Source: JAVVUQ01 sp036653075 (GTDB lineage Bacteria > Bacillota > Clostridia > Christensenellales > CAG-314). Taken from it: DNA of 14,011 nucleotides. Location: positions 1-14,011 of the forward strand of contig JAVVUQ010000038.1 of the NCBI GenBank assembly GCA_036653075.1, read 5' to 3'. A program made the translations under genes and the position numbers. The notes under the pieces are model-generated. The model saw only the letters and a program-made list of their open reading frames with translations. It ran no database searches and was not told where the DNA came from. Shown here in pieces: positions 7,383 through 13,980 of this stretch (its first letter is position 1; each line of letters begins with the position of its first letter).

Positions 7383-8029
7383 CTAATCTTTTTCATATAT
7401 TGTCTTGCATAACGCAAACCATTCGCAACCATTACAAATTGTATAAAATAACTTGGATTTAAAGACATTATTTTCGATAATACGAACAAATTCGTTCCAC
7501 TCTATACGGTCACCGCTATGTAAATTACACGCTTTCAACGTTTCATTATCAAATAATTCAACTTTTGATTTACTATTGCATCGTTTGCCATTGTAGACAC
7601 TACATTCTTCAATATTTTCATCTATANNNNNNNNNNNNNNNNNNNNNNNNNNNNNNNNNNNNNNNNNNNNNNNNNNNNNNNNNNNNNNNNNNNNNNNNNN
7701 NNNNNNNNNNNNNNNNNNNNNNNNNNTATACTTTCATTTCTATTTATACTTTCATTTCTATTTATACTTTCATTTCTATCTATACTTCCATTTCTATCTA
7801 TATTTTCATTATAATATTTTAAATCTTTCAAATCATTGCAAATAAATATGTTGTTGGGGCAATGCGCGCATAAATCATCTTCGCTATTGACAATTTCCAC
7901 CATAGTAGTTGGATTTGCATTTAAGTAAGCAATGATTTTTTTCATATTTTCAACAAATTTTGTATTGTACCCATTTCCAATAAAGTTTTTTATGCAATTG
8001 CCGTGATGCGCCCTCAATTTAATATCCAT
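7383..8029 (-). CDS. DUF1284 Cys-rich protein, split by scaffold gap
   Basis: A protein of the DUF1284 family, function unknown, interrupted by scaffold gap 2. The N-terminal part (101 residues) starts MDIKLRAHHGNC, then GNGYNTKFVENM and DDLCAHCPNN, all hallmark positions. After the gap, 80 codons (7625-7386) give KVELFDNETLKACNLHSGD, WNEF and ICNGCEWFALC, then a TAG stop at 7383-7385; this is the matching C-terminal half. About nine Cys are conserved-looking, suggesting metal or Fe-S binding. The two halves are out of frame across exactly 100 N, which only reflects the placeholder length. Residues 77-101 and the missing segment are a six-residue repeat (IDRNES/INRNES). I chose ATG 8029 because GAGGG lies four bases upstream; the more upstream ATG at 8056 lacks one. 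Confidence 0.85.
7627..7726. other. Scaffold gap 2 (100 N) inside DUF1284 gene
   Basis: Exactly 100 N at the edge of an 18-bp tandem array. Both sides encode parts of one protein, so the gap is a collapsed repeat, not an intergenic break. Keeping the frame requires a missing length of two more than a multiple of three; 14 bases plus any number of 18-base units fits the repeat. Confidence 0.95.
7727..7798. repeat. 18-bp in-frame minisatellite
   Basis: Four 18-base units (7727, 7745, 7763 and 7781), starting TATACTTTCATTTCTAT, with a degenerate fifth at 7799. On the minus strand they encode hexapeptides IDRNGS, IDRNES, INRNES, INRNES. The array continues into the gap. Confidence 0.95.
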
Positions 8030-8098
8030 TTTACCCTCAATTTTATTTATTTGCAATAATTTAAATTATCCATATTTTTAAATAATGATTATTATTAA

Positions 8099-8198
8099 CC
8101 ATTTATTTATTATATTTACCATTTATTTATTATAATTTGCCATTTATTTATTATATTTACCATTTATTCATTATAATTTGCGATTTATTTAATATTTG
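8099..8198. repeat. Alternating 20/21-bp tandem repeat
   Basis: Units of 20 and 21 bases alternate (8099, 8119, 8140, 8160 and a degenerate one at 8181). Each begins CCATTTATT; odd units end TATATTTA and even ones TATAATTTG. This makes a 41-bp higher-order unit present about 2.4 times. It lies between the aldo/keto reductase stop and the DUF1284 gene. Confidence 0.9.
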
Positions 8199-8227
8199 TT
8201 GTTATTTTACTGTTAAAGTTTGATAAA

Positions 8228-9376
8228 TTAATCGTTATTATTATGTAAATTCAATTCGTCCATTTCTTTTTGTAGCAATTTAAGCATATCTGGAATTTTT
8301 ATATGTTGTGGACACAAAGTTTCGCATCTTCCGCAATTTATGCAGTTTTTGGCTTTTTCTTTGTCGCTGATATTATTATTCCATTGTTGAATCGCACGTT
8401 TTTTATTTTCATACATTCCATATTCGTTCCAAACTGAAAAGTTATCTGGAATGCTCACGTTACTTGGGCAAGGCATACAATATTCGCATCCCGTGCAGCC
8501 CACTCTAACTCGTTTAGTGAGATTTTCTTTTACTTGTTTAATTGCATTTTTTTCTTTAGCTAAAAGTGGTTTAAAGGTTGAAAATGTTTTTACGTTATCC
8601 TCTACCTGTTCCATAGTTGACATTCCCGACAAAATAACTTTAACATTATCGTGTACTGCTACATAGCGTAGCGCATATGAAGCAAATGAAGCGTCTTTAT
8701 CCAATTGTTTAAAGGGCAAAACAACGTCGTTAGGTAGTTTAGCAAGTAATCCGCCTTTTACTGGTTCCATTATAACCATAGGGATTCCCATTTTTTTTGC
8801 GTATTTGTATCCGCTTTCGCCTGCCTGAATTTTTGTATCCATATAATTATACTGAATTTGACAAAAATCCCATTTAGCGTATCTAAGTATTGTTCCAAAT
8901 AATCGACGTGAATCGTGAAATGAAAAACCAAGATTTTTTATTTTACCTTCAGCTTTCTTTCTTAGACAAAAATTTACAAGGTCATATTTTAAAACGTGAT
9001 TTTTCCAATAATCGCTGTCTAACGAATGTAATAAATAAAAATCAAAATAATCAACTCCGCACCGCTCTAATTGTTCGTTAAACATTTTTTCGGCATCATC
9101 TTTTGAATTTATCAGCCAAACAGCAAGTTTATCCGCTAAAAAATAACTATCTCGAGGATATGGAGCTAAAGCTTTTTTATATAAACCTTCGCTTTTTCCG
9201 CTATGATAAATATATGCGGTATCAAAATAATTGACTCCATTATCCTTAGCGTAACGCACCATTTTAATGGCTGTCGCTTCATCAATTTCACCATCTTCAA
9301 GTTTTGGAAACCTCATTCCACCAAACCCAAGAATTGAAGTTTTAATATTCAATTTTGGTAATTCTCTGTATTCCAT
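8228..9376 (-). CDS. Aldo/keto reductase with two 4Fe-4S motifs
   Basis: A 382-residue cytoplasmic oxidoreductase. Residues 1-270 form the aldo/keto reductase barrel with the catalytic set Asp52 and Tyr57 (in YFDTAYIYHSG), Lys83 (LADKL) and His117 (LLHSLD); GFGGMR near the start and LSGMSTMEQVEDN near 249-261 are standard landmarks of the predicted-oxidoreductase AKR group. The C-terminal domain has CTGCEYCMPC (Cys 294, 297, 300, 303) and CINCGRCETLCP (Cys 345, 348, 351, 355), the spacing of two 4Fe-4S clusters. This fused type is common in anaerobic Firmicutes; the physiological substrate is unknown. The ATG at 9376 follows AAGGAG with ATAAT spacing. A good promoter lies about 150 bases upstream, so it probably starts its own transcript. 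Confidence 0.94.
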   Translation of the reverse strand: MEYRELPKLNIKTSILGFGGMRFPKLEDGEIDEATAIKMVRYAKDNGVNYFDTAYIYHSGKSEGLYKKALAPYPRDSYFLADKLAVWLINSKDDAEKMFNEQLERCGVDYFDFYLLHSLDSDYWKNHVLKYDLVNFCLRKKAEGKIKNLGFSFHDSRRLFGTILRYAKWDFCQIQYNYMDTKIQAGESGYKYAKKMGIPMVIMEPVKGGLLAKLPNDVVLPFKQLDKDASFASYALRYVAVHDNVKVILSGMSTMEQVEDNVKTFSTFKPLLAKEKNAIKQVKENLTKRVRVGCTGCEYCMPCPSNVSIPDNFSVWNEYGMYENKKRAIQQWNNNISDKEKAKNCINCGRCETLCPQHIKIPDMLKLLQKEMDELNLHNNND

Positions 9377-9526
9377 ATTATCTCCTTTGAAAAATTTATT
9401 TTATATTTAACATACTATCATCTTTATGTTAATAATTATTATTAAATTTCTACTTAATTCATTACAATCTTTGGTATTAACTTATTACTAACTTCGATTT
9501 TTAGCTTAACACTATCTTTATACTGT

Positions 9527-9555
9527 ATTATACCATAATTTTCACAAAATGTAAA
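9527..9555 (-). promoter_or_regulatory. Sigma-A promoter for aldo/keto reductase
   Basis: On the minus strand, TTTACA (9550-9555), a 17-base spacer and TATAAT (9527-9532). It points toward the reductase and would give a leader of about 145 bases. It is back-to-back with the hsp20 promoter, which starts 31 bases away. Confidence 0.65.
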
Positions 9556-9585
9556 AAATAATTTGAATAATTATTGAAAAAATAG

Positions 9586-9613
9586 TTGACAATAAAAATA
9601 GTTGTGATATAAT
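9586..9613 (+). promoter_or_regulatory. Extended -10 promoter of hsp20
   Basis: TTGACA (9586-9591), a 16-base spacer and TATAAT (9608-9613) with TG one base before the -10. Both hexamers are perfect. Transcription should start near 9620, inside the CIRCE element. Confidence 0.88.
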
Positions 9614-9617
9614 GTAT

Positions 9618-9644
9618 TTAGCAATTGAGAGATGTGAGTGCTAA
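9618..9644 (+). promoter_or_regulatory. CIRCE operator (HrcA binding site)
   Basis: TTAGCAATT-N9-GAGTGCTAA. The right arm matches the CIRCE consensus at nine of nine positions and the left arm at seven of nine (consensus TTAGCACTC), with exactly nine bases between. Placed right after the -10 box, it would let HrcA block transcription start. The hrcA gene is not in the window. Confidence 0.9.
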
Positions 9645-9729
9645 CGGATGTGCGATTGCATTGCTAACGCTTAGATAACTCGATTGCCAATATATAAAAT
9701 AATTCCAATCGGAATAGGAGGAAAATAAT
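9621..9729 (+). promoter_or_regulatory. Structured hsp20 leader and ribosome site
   Basis: The roughly 110-base leader can fold: GCAATTGAG (9621-9629) pairs over nine bases (one G-U) with CTCGATTGC (9679-9687). Inside, TGCTAACG occurs twice (9639-9646 and 9662-9669), 23 bases apart. A second small hairpin, ATTCC-AATC-GGAAT (9702-9715), touches the ribosome site AGGAGG (9716-9721), which is eight bases from the ATG. The ribosome site itself looks unpaired. Confidence 0.5.
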
Positions 9730-10167
9730 ATGAAATATTATCCAGTAAAGAGAAATGACAATTTTGGTTTGTCGCTATTTGACACAGATTTCAACGATTT
9801 TTTCAAGCCGTTTTGGTTTGAAGATAATGAAAAAGCAGGATTGATGAAAACTGATATAAGTGAAAAAGATGGAAATTATGTGCTTGAAATTGATGTGCCA
9901 GGCTTTGAAAAAGGCGATATAGGATTAGACCTTGACAATGGTTATTTGACGATATCGGCAAATAGAAGCGAAAACAATGATGAAAAGGATAAGAAGGGCA
10001 ATTACATTAGGCGTGAGCGCAGATATGGTAGCGCAAGTAGAAGTTTTTATGTTGGCGATATTTCAGAAAGTGATATTAAAGCTGCATACAACAATGGTAT
10101 TTTGACAGTAACCGTACCAAAAGAGGAAAAACGCATACCTGAAAAGAAACATATTTCTATTGAGTAA
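9730..10167 (+). CDS. hsp20: Small heat shock protein, Hsp20 family
   Basis: A 145-residue ATP-independent chaperone that holds unfolding proteins in large cytoplasmic oligomers. The N-terminal arm is short and Phe-rich (FDTDFNDFFKPFWFED, 17-32). The alpha-crystallin domain runs from about 38 to 133, with YVLEIDVPGFEKGDI (50-64), GYLTISANR (71-79) and the closing NNGILTVTVPK (121-131). The C-terminal I-x-I anchor is I142-S-I144 in HISIE. Length is typical. It is the only plus-strand gene, with its own perfect promoter, a CIRCE operator and an optimal AGGAGG site, so heat-induced monocistronic expression through HrcA is the natural reading. A terminator follows about 140 bases after the stop. 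Confidence 0.96.
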   Translation: MKYYPVKRNDNFGLSLFDTDFNDFFKPFWFEDNEKAGLMKTDISEKDGNYVLEIDVPGFEKGDIGLDLDNGYLTISANRSENNDEKDKKGNYIRRERRYGSASRSFYVGDISESDIKAAYNNGILTVTVPKEEKRIPEKKHISIE

Positions 10168-10305
10168 ATTTAAACAAAAAATATTAGTCATATAAGATTG
10201 TAGTCATAATAAATTTATTCAATAATTTATTTATTTAAAAAATATTATGGAGTAAGTCTTATGTTAGGCAATCGAAATGATTGATTAAGTCTACGCCAAT
10301 CCTAT

Positions 10306-10333
10306 AAAAAACCGCTTAAAAGGCGGTTTTTTT
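10306..10333 (+). terminator. Rho-independent terminator after hsp20
   Basis: ACCGC and GCGGT arms extended by A and T runs around a TTAAAAG centre, followed by seven T. It lies about 140 bases past the hsp20 stop. The intervening stretch has no gene, only a small stem CAATC-GAAAT-GATTG near 10269-10283. Confidence 0.9.
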
Positions 10334-10393
10334 ATGCAAAAATTAATAAAAGCAAATTGATATGGATTATTAAACTGAGCAAAATAAAGGCAT

Positions 10394-10422
10394 AAAAAAG
10401 GCAAAGAATTAACTTTGCCTTT
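10394..10422 (-). terminator. Rho-independent terminator after pocR/araC gene
   Basis: A perfect 10-base stem (AAAGGCAAAG at 10397-10406 with CTTTGCCTTT at 10413-10422, loop AATTAA) followed on the minus strand by a T-run. It ends the AraC-type gene 37 bases after its stop and faces the hsp20 terminator. Confidence 0.92.
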
Positions 10423-10458
10423 AAATAATAATGTATAATATTAATAATTTTAGATATT

Positions 10459-11757
10459 TTATTGTTTGTTATTCTGTTCGATGTCGTCATCTTCTATTTT
10501 TTTTGCGCTTTTGCGTTTCATTCCTGCATTTTCCATTCTATAATTTTTTCTATAAACGTTAGGGGAAACGCCCATAAATCTTTTGAACACTTTGGTGTAA
10601 TAGCTTTGGTCGGAAAATCCCATAACCTTAGCTATTTGCGCTAAGTCGACTTTAATATCTTTCAAATATATCAAACTTTCCTCAATGCGAGTTCTGTTTA
10701 AGTAATCGATATATTTTTCGCCAGCTTTCTGTTTAAAGATTCTGCTAAAATATGAAGCGCTTAGAAATACTTTGTCTGAAACTTCTTTCAATGAAAGTTC
10801 TCTATTGCAGTTCTTTCTGATGTATTCTTTTGCAGAAGCTATGGTATAATTGATATTTTTGCCCATAACATCGCTTACTTCGATAAAATCGTTTACATAT
10901 TTAACTATCAAATCGACAACGTCATCTAAATTTGACGCTTTATTTAATTCACGGAAAAATTCAACATTATCCAAGAAAAGTTCGAGAACGTTATCTTTAT
11001 TCGAACGAGTGCGTGACATAATAACAGCAAGTTCGGTAGCTCTAAATCTAATAACTTCCAAGTCTTGTCCGCATAACAATAAAACTTCAGACATCAACTT
11101 TTTTACCGCTTCTAAAGCGCCGTTACGGTCGCCTGCTTTTAAGCAGTTTTCAAACATTGCTTCAGATTGGTAAGTTGTTGGAGCTGATTTTTCAGTTGAT
11201 ATTTTATCTCTCATTTCTTCTACGTCTTTAGATTCAGTAATTTCTTCTTCAAAGACAACTTCATCACCTTCAATAAAATTAGCTGAATTAACTTTAATCT
11301 TATCTAAGAATATAACTAATAAATCTCTAAGCGCATCTGCTTTTTCTTCAGTATAAACATCTAATTTCGCTAATACCTCTACCAACGCTTTAACTTCCAT
11401 CTCATACACAAGCGCAAATTCAGATGCGTAATCTTCCTTAGTTTCCTCGCTTTCTAAAAAGTACGGTTGCGAAAACAATGCGCCTTTGTATTTTTTATTA
11501 ATATAAATAGGCGCGCAAAGCAACGATAACCCCATTCTGCACACAACGGCAGTCGGCTCGTCTGTAACCTTAATCAATCTTGACATCGCTTCTAAGTGCG
11601 AATAACATTTACGTTTACAGTTATACGGACAACAATCTACCAAACAAGGCGATGTGAATAATCCATTCGTCTTAAGATAAAATATCTTCGCTCCTGTACA
11701 AGTTTCGTATAAATTTAAGGTTTCCATAATATTTTGTTTCATAATATCTTTTCTCAT
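10459..11757 (-). CDS. PocR-AraC family transcriptional regulator
   Basis: A 432-residue cytoplasmic regulator. The N-terminal region (about 10-140) fits the PocR sensor domain: YETCTGAKIFYL, then a Cys cluster at 38, 42, 43, 47 and 51 (PCLVDCCPYNCKRKC), then VCRMGLSLLCAPIYINKKY with Cys 73 and 81. PocR-type domains are thought to sense small organic molecules; the cluster may also hold a metal. A mostly helical linker of about 150 residues follows. The C-terminal AraC domain (about 305-405) has two helix-turn-helices, LSLKEVSDKVFLSASYFSRI and IAKVMGFSDQSYYTKVFKRF, ending GVSPNVYRK. A charged tail of some 30 residues extends past it. Met1 at 11757 follows GAGGTG by five bases, better than Met6 or Met11. 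It is transcribed alone from its own promoter; no metabolic target gene lies next to it. Confidence 0.9.
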   Translation of the reverse strand: MRKDIMKQNIMETLNLYETCTGAKIFYLKTNGLFTSPCLVDCCPYNCKRKCYSHLEAMSRLIKVTDEPTAVVCRMGLSLLCAPIYINKKYKGALFSQPYFLESEETKEDYASEFALVYEMEVKALVEVLAKLDVYTEEKADALRDLLVIFLDKIKVNSANFIEGDEVVFEEEITESKDVEEMRDKISTEKSAPTTYQSEAMFENCLKAGDRNGALEAVKKLMSEVLLLCGQDLEVIRFRATELAVIMSRTRSNKDNVLELFLDNVEFFRELNKASNLDDVVDLIVKYVNDFIEVSDVMGKNINYTIASAKEYIRKNCNRELSLKEVSDKVFLSASYFSRIFKQKAGEKYIDYLNRTRIEESLIYLKDIKVDLAQIAKVMGFSDQSYYTKVFKRFMGVSPNVYRKNYRMENAGMKRKSAKKIEDDDIEQNNKQ

Positions 11758-11786
11758 TTTTTCACCTCACGTGATTTCATAATATT

Positions 11787-11815
11787 ATAATGCCAAATTT
11801 GAAAAATAATGTCAA
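11787..11815 (-). promoter_or_regulatory. Promoter of the PocR-AraC gene
   Basis: On the minus strand, a perfect TTGACA (11810-11815), a 17-base spacer and CATTAT (11787-11792). Transcription would start near 11780, some 23 bases before the ATG. Confidence 0.65.
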
Positions 11816-11856
11816 CTATTTTTATATACATTTAAAAATGTTGTATAATTATTTTT

Positions 11857-11897
11857 AAAATAAAAGAGGATAACTGACTATCTCAGTTTCCTCTTTT
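11857..11897 (-). terminator. Terminator downstream of glyA
   Basis: A long hairpin: AAAAGAGGA plus AACTGA (11862-11877, one bulged T) pairs with TCAGTT plus TCCTCTTTT (11883-11897) around CTATC. On the minus strand it runs into TTTTATTTT, a suitable terminator for glyA 228 bases past its stop. On the plus strand a T-run follows only after 11 bases. The stretch 11898-12125 is AT-rich with no gene; ATTAATT(C/T)AATCTTTT-like words repeat at its glyA end. Confidence 0.8.
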
Positions 11898-12125
11898 GAT
11901 TTAATGCCTTTTTTATTAAGTGATTATTAAATTAATTGTCATTTTCACAACTTTTTCATAATTATTTCATAAAAAAACCGCTTTATCAATATTATCGTAT
12001 ATTACTAAAATTTTCATTAAATATACTTGATAATTCCTTGTTTTTCATTGGCTTTATATTACAAAACTATATGAATTATTAATTCAATCTTTTTATATTC
12101 GTTTATTAATTTAATCTTTTAGATA

Positions 12126-13382
12126 TTAATCATCAATAACGCAATCTTCATATAATGGGAAACGAGATGTTAATTCCAAAATTCTTGCGTTCGAGCGTTC
12201 TTTTGCTTCTTCACGATTCTTTACTAAATCAGCGATAACTTCTCCTATTATTATCATTTCGGTTTCTTTCATACCTCTTGTTGTTACGCTTGGCGTACCA
12301 ATTCTAAGTCCGCTTGTAACATTCGGGCTTTGTGTGTCAAATGGTATTCCGTTTTTGTTTGCGGTTATATGCACTTCGTCTAATAAATGCTCTAACTCTT
12401 TACCAGTAATACCGCTTTCTGTCAAGTCAACAAGCATTAAATGGTTGTCTGTACCACCAGAAACAAGTTTAACGCCATTATTCATAAGCGTCTTTGCAAG
12501 CATTTGCGCATTCGCTTTAACTTGCTTTTGATACTCTTTAAATTCAGGTTGTAACGCTTCTTTAAAGCAAACTGCTTTTGCGCCTATTATATGCATAAGC
12601 GGTCCGCCTTGTATTCCTGGGAAAACTGCTTTATCAATAGCTTTAGCATATTGTTCTTTACATAATATCATTCCGCCACGTGGTCCTCTGAGTGTCTTAT
12701 GTGTTGTAGTTGTCACTACGTCTGCGTAAGGAATTGGACTCATATGAAGTCCTGCCGCTACTAATCCCGCTATATGAGCCATATCTACCATAAGCAATGC
12801 GCCACATTCATCAGCGATTTCTCTGAATTTCTTAAAATCTATCTCTCTTGGATATGCGCTTGCGCCCGCTACTATAAGCTTTGGCTTACATTCGTTAGCT
12901 ATTCTTCTTAATTCGTCATAATCAATTTTACAATCTATTGGACTTACGCCGTATGGAACAATTGTAAAATATTTACCAGATATATTAACCTTGCTTCCGT
13001 GCGTCAAATGTCCGCCGTGAGCTAAGTTCATTCCTAAAATCGTATCGCCTGGTTGCAATAATGCAAAATATACAGACAAATTCGCTTGCGCTCCACTGTG
13101 CGGTTGAACGTTAGCGTGGTCAGCGCCAAATAACTCGGTCGCGCGATTTCTTGCAAGTTCTTCTGTCATATCTACAAACTGACATCCGCCATAATACCTT
13201 TTTCCTGGGTAACCTTCTGCATATTTATTAGTCAAATGACTGCCCATCGCCGCCATTACAGCTGGAGATACAAAGTTTTCGCTTGCTATTAATTCAATAT
13301 TGTTGCGTTGACGTTCAAGCTCTAATTTGTAGGTTTCATAAACCTCAGGATCTGCCTTTTTAAGTGTCTTTAAATCTATCAT
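12126..13382 (-). CDS. glyA: Serine hydroxymethyltransferase
   Basis: A PLP enzyme converting serine and tetrahydrofolate to glycine and methylene-tetrahydrofolate, the main source of one-carbon units in the cytoplasm. The 418-residue length is standard. Landmarks are ERQRNNIELIASENFVSP (23-40), NKYAEGYPGKRYYGG (52-66), NVQPHSGAQAN (91-101), DMAHIAGL (200-207) and the PLP-lysine region TTTTHKTLRGPRGG (224-237, Lys229). The C-terminus has SGLRIGTPSVTTRGM, also typical. The ATG at 13382 follows AGGAGAAG. A small hairpin (TGCCG 13395-13399, CGGCA 13407-13411) lies just before the ribosome site. The thioredoxin-like gene lies 99 bases upstream on the same strand, without a clear promoter between them, so cotranscription is possible. 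Confidence 0.97.
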   Translation of the reverse strand: MIDLKTLKKADPEVYETYKLELERQRNNIELIASENFVSPAVMAAMGSHLTNKYAEGYPGKRYYGGCQFVDMTEELARNRATELFGADHANVQPHSGAQANLSVYFALLQPGDTILGMNLAHGGHLTHGSKVNISGKYFTIVPYGVSPIDCKIDYDELRRIANECKPKLIVAGASAYPREIDFKKFREIADECGALLMVDMAHIAGLVAAGLHMSPIPYADVVTTTTHKTLRGPRGGMILCKEQYAKAIDKAVFPGIQGGPLMHIIGAKAVCFKEALQPEFKEYQKQVKANAQMLAKTLMNNGVKLVSGGTDNHLMLVDLTESGITGKELEHLLDEVHITANKNGIPFDTQSPNVTSGLRIGTPSVTTRGMKETEMIIIGEVIADLVKNREEAKERSNARILELTSRFPLYEDCVIDD

Positions 13383-13481
13383 ATCTTCTCCTATTGCCGA
13401 TTGTTACGGCATTTTATGAAAATTATTGTATATTTATGAAATTATAAATAATTTCTTAATATCTTTATTCATTTTTATTTA

Positions 13482-13805
13482 TTATTCAATCCTTTTTCCT
13501 ATCCTATTTCCTAATTGTGTCAACGGAATATATCCTTCAACCCTGTCCACAACCTTACCATTTTCAAAAAAACATACCGTCGGTACAGATTTTATGTCGA
13601 ATATAACAAATAACTCTTTAAATTGTTCGGCGTCTAACATTCCAAATACTACGTATCCGTCAAACATCTCGCTAACTCCTTGCATTACGTCCTTCATTGC
13701 TCTACAAGGCGCTGCCCAATCAGAATAAAAATACACAATAACATATTTTTCGTTATTAATTGCTTTTTTTAATGATTGTAAATCAAATTTAATAATTTCC
13801 GCCAT
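13482..13805 (-). CDS. Thioredoxin-fold protein with WAAPC active site
   Basis: A 107-residue protein of thioredoxin length and order: VIVYFYSDWAAPCRAM (22-37) at the active-site strand and helix, FGMLDAEQFKELFVIFDIKS, then SVPTVCFFENGKVVDRVEGY with the cis-proline at P75. The active site is W30-A-A-P-C34, where thioredoxins have WCGPC, so the attacking first Cys is missing and only the resolving Cys34 remains. The buried Asp usually found a few residues earlier is a Tyr (VYF). It therefore cannot work as an ordinary dithiol reductase; a one-thiol, chaperone or binding role is possible. A good AGGAG site precedes ATG 13805. It sits upstream of glyA and downstream of a 38-bp array. Confidence 0.88.
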   Translation of the reverse strand: MAEIIKFDLQSLKKAINNEKYVIVYFYSDWAAPCRAMKDVMQGVSEMFDGYVVFGMLDAEQFKELFVIFDIKSVPTVCFFENGKVVDRVEGYIPLTQLGNRIGKRIE

Positions 13806-13820
13806 TTTTTCTCCTATCGT

Positions 13821-13980
13821 ATGCTTTTTCTCTACATTTTCATAACAATATTGATTTTATGCTTTTTCTATACTTTTTAATAACAATATTAATTTTATGC
13901 TTTTTCTATACTTTTTAATATCAATATTAATTTTATGCTTTTTCTATACTTTTTAATATCAATATTTATTTTATGTTTTT
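13821..13980. repeat. 38-bp tandem array upstream of trx-like gene
   Basis: Four 38-base units at 13821, 13859, 13897 and 13935, each starting ATGCTTTTTCT, with a decayed fifth at 13973. Units 2 to 4 are almost identical, differing at AACA versus ATCA; the copies farthest to each side are more diverged. It covers nearly all the DNA between the thioredoxin-like gene and the window edge. Confidence 0.95.

Noticed and set aside
7727..7822. Plus-strand repetitive peptide (YTFISI repeats)
   Set aside because: It is the opposite-strand reading of the 18-bp array; the minus strand has the recognisable DUF1284 protein.
8030..8056. Upstream ATG (8056) as DUF1284 start
   Set aside because: No ribosome site precedes it, while ATG 8029 has GAGGG and begins exactly at the conserved family N-terminus.
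9618..9729. ROSE or fourU type RNA thermometer for hsp20
   Set aside because: The AGGAGG ribosome site has no visible complementary sequence in the leader; CIRCE explains heat control better.
10261..10284. Seven-codon reading frame (MLGNRND) with GGAG upstream
   Set aside because: Too short to support, with no regulatory logic downstream except a terminator.
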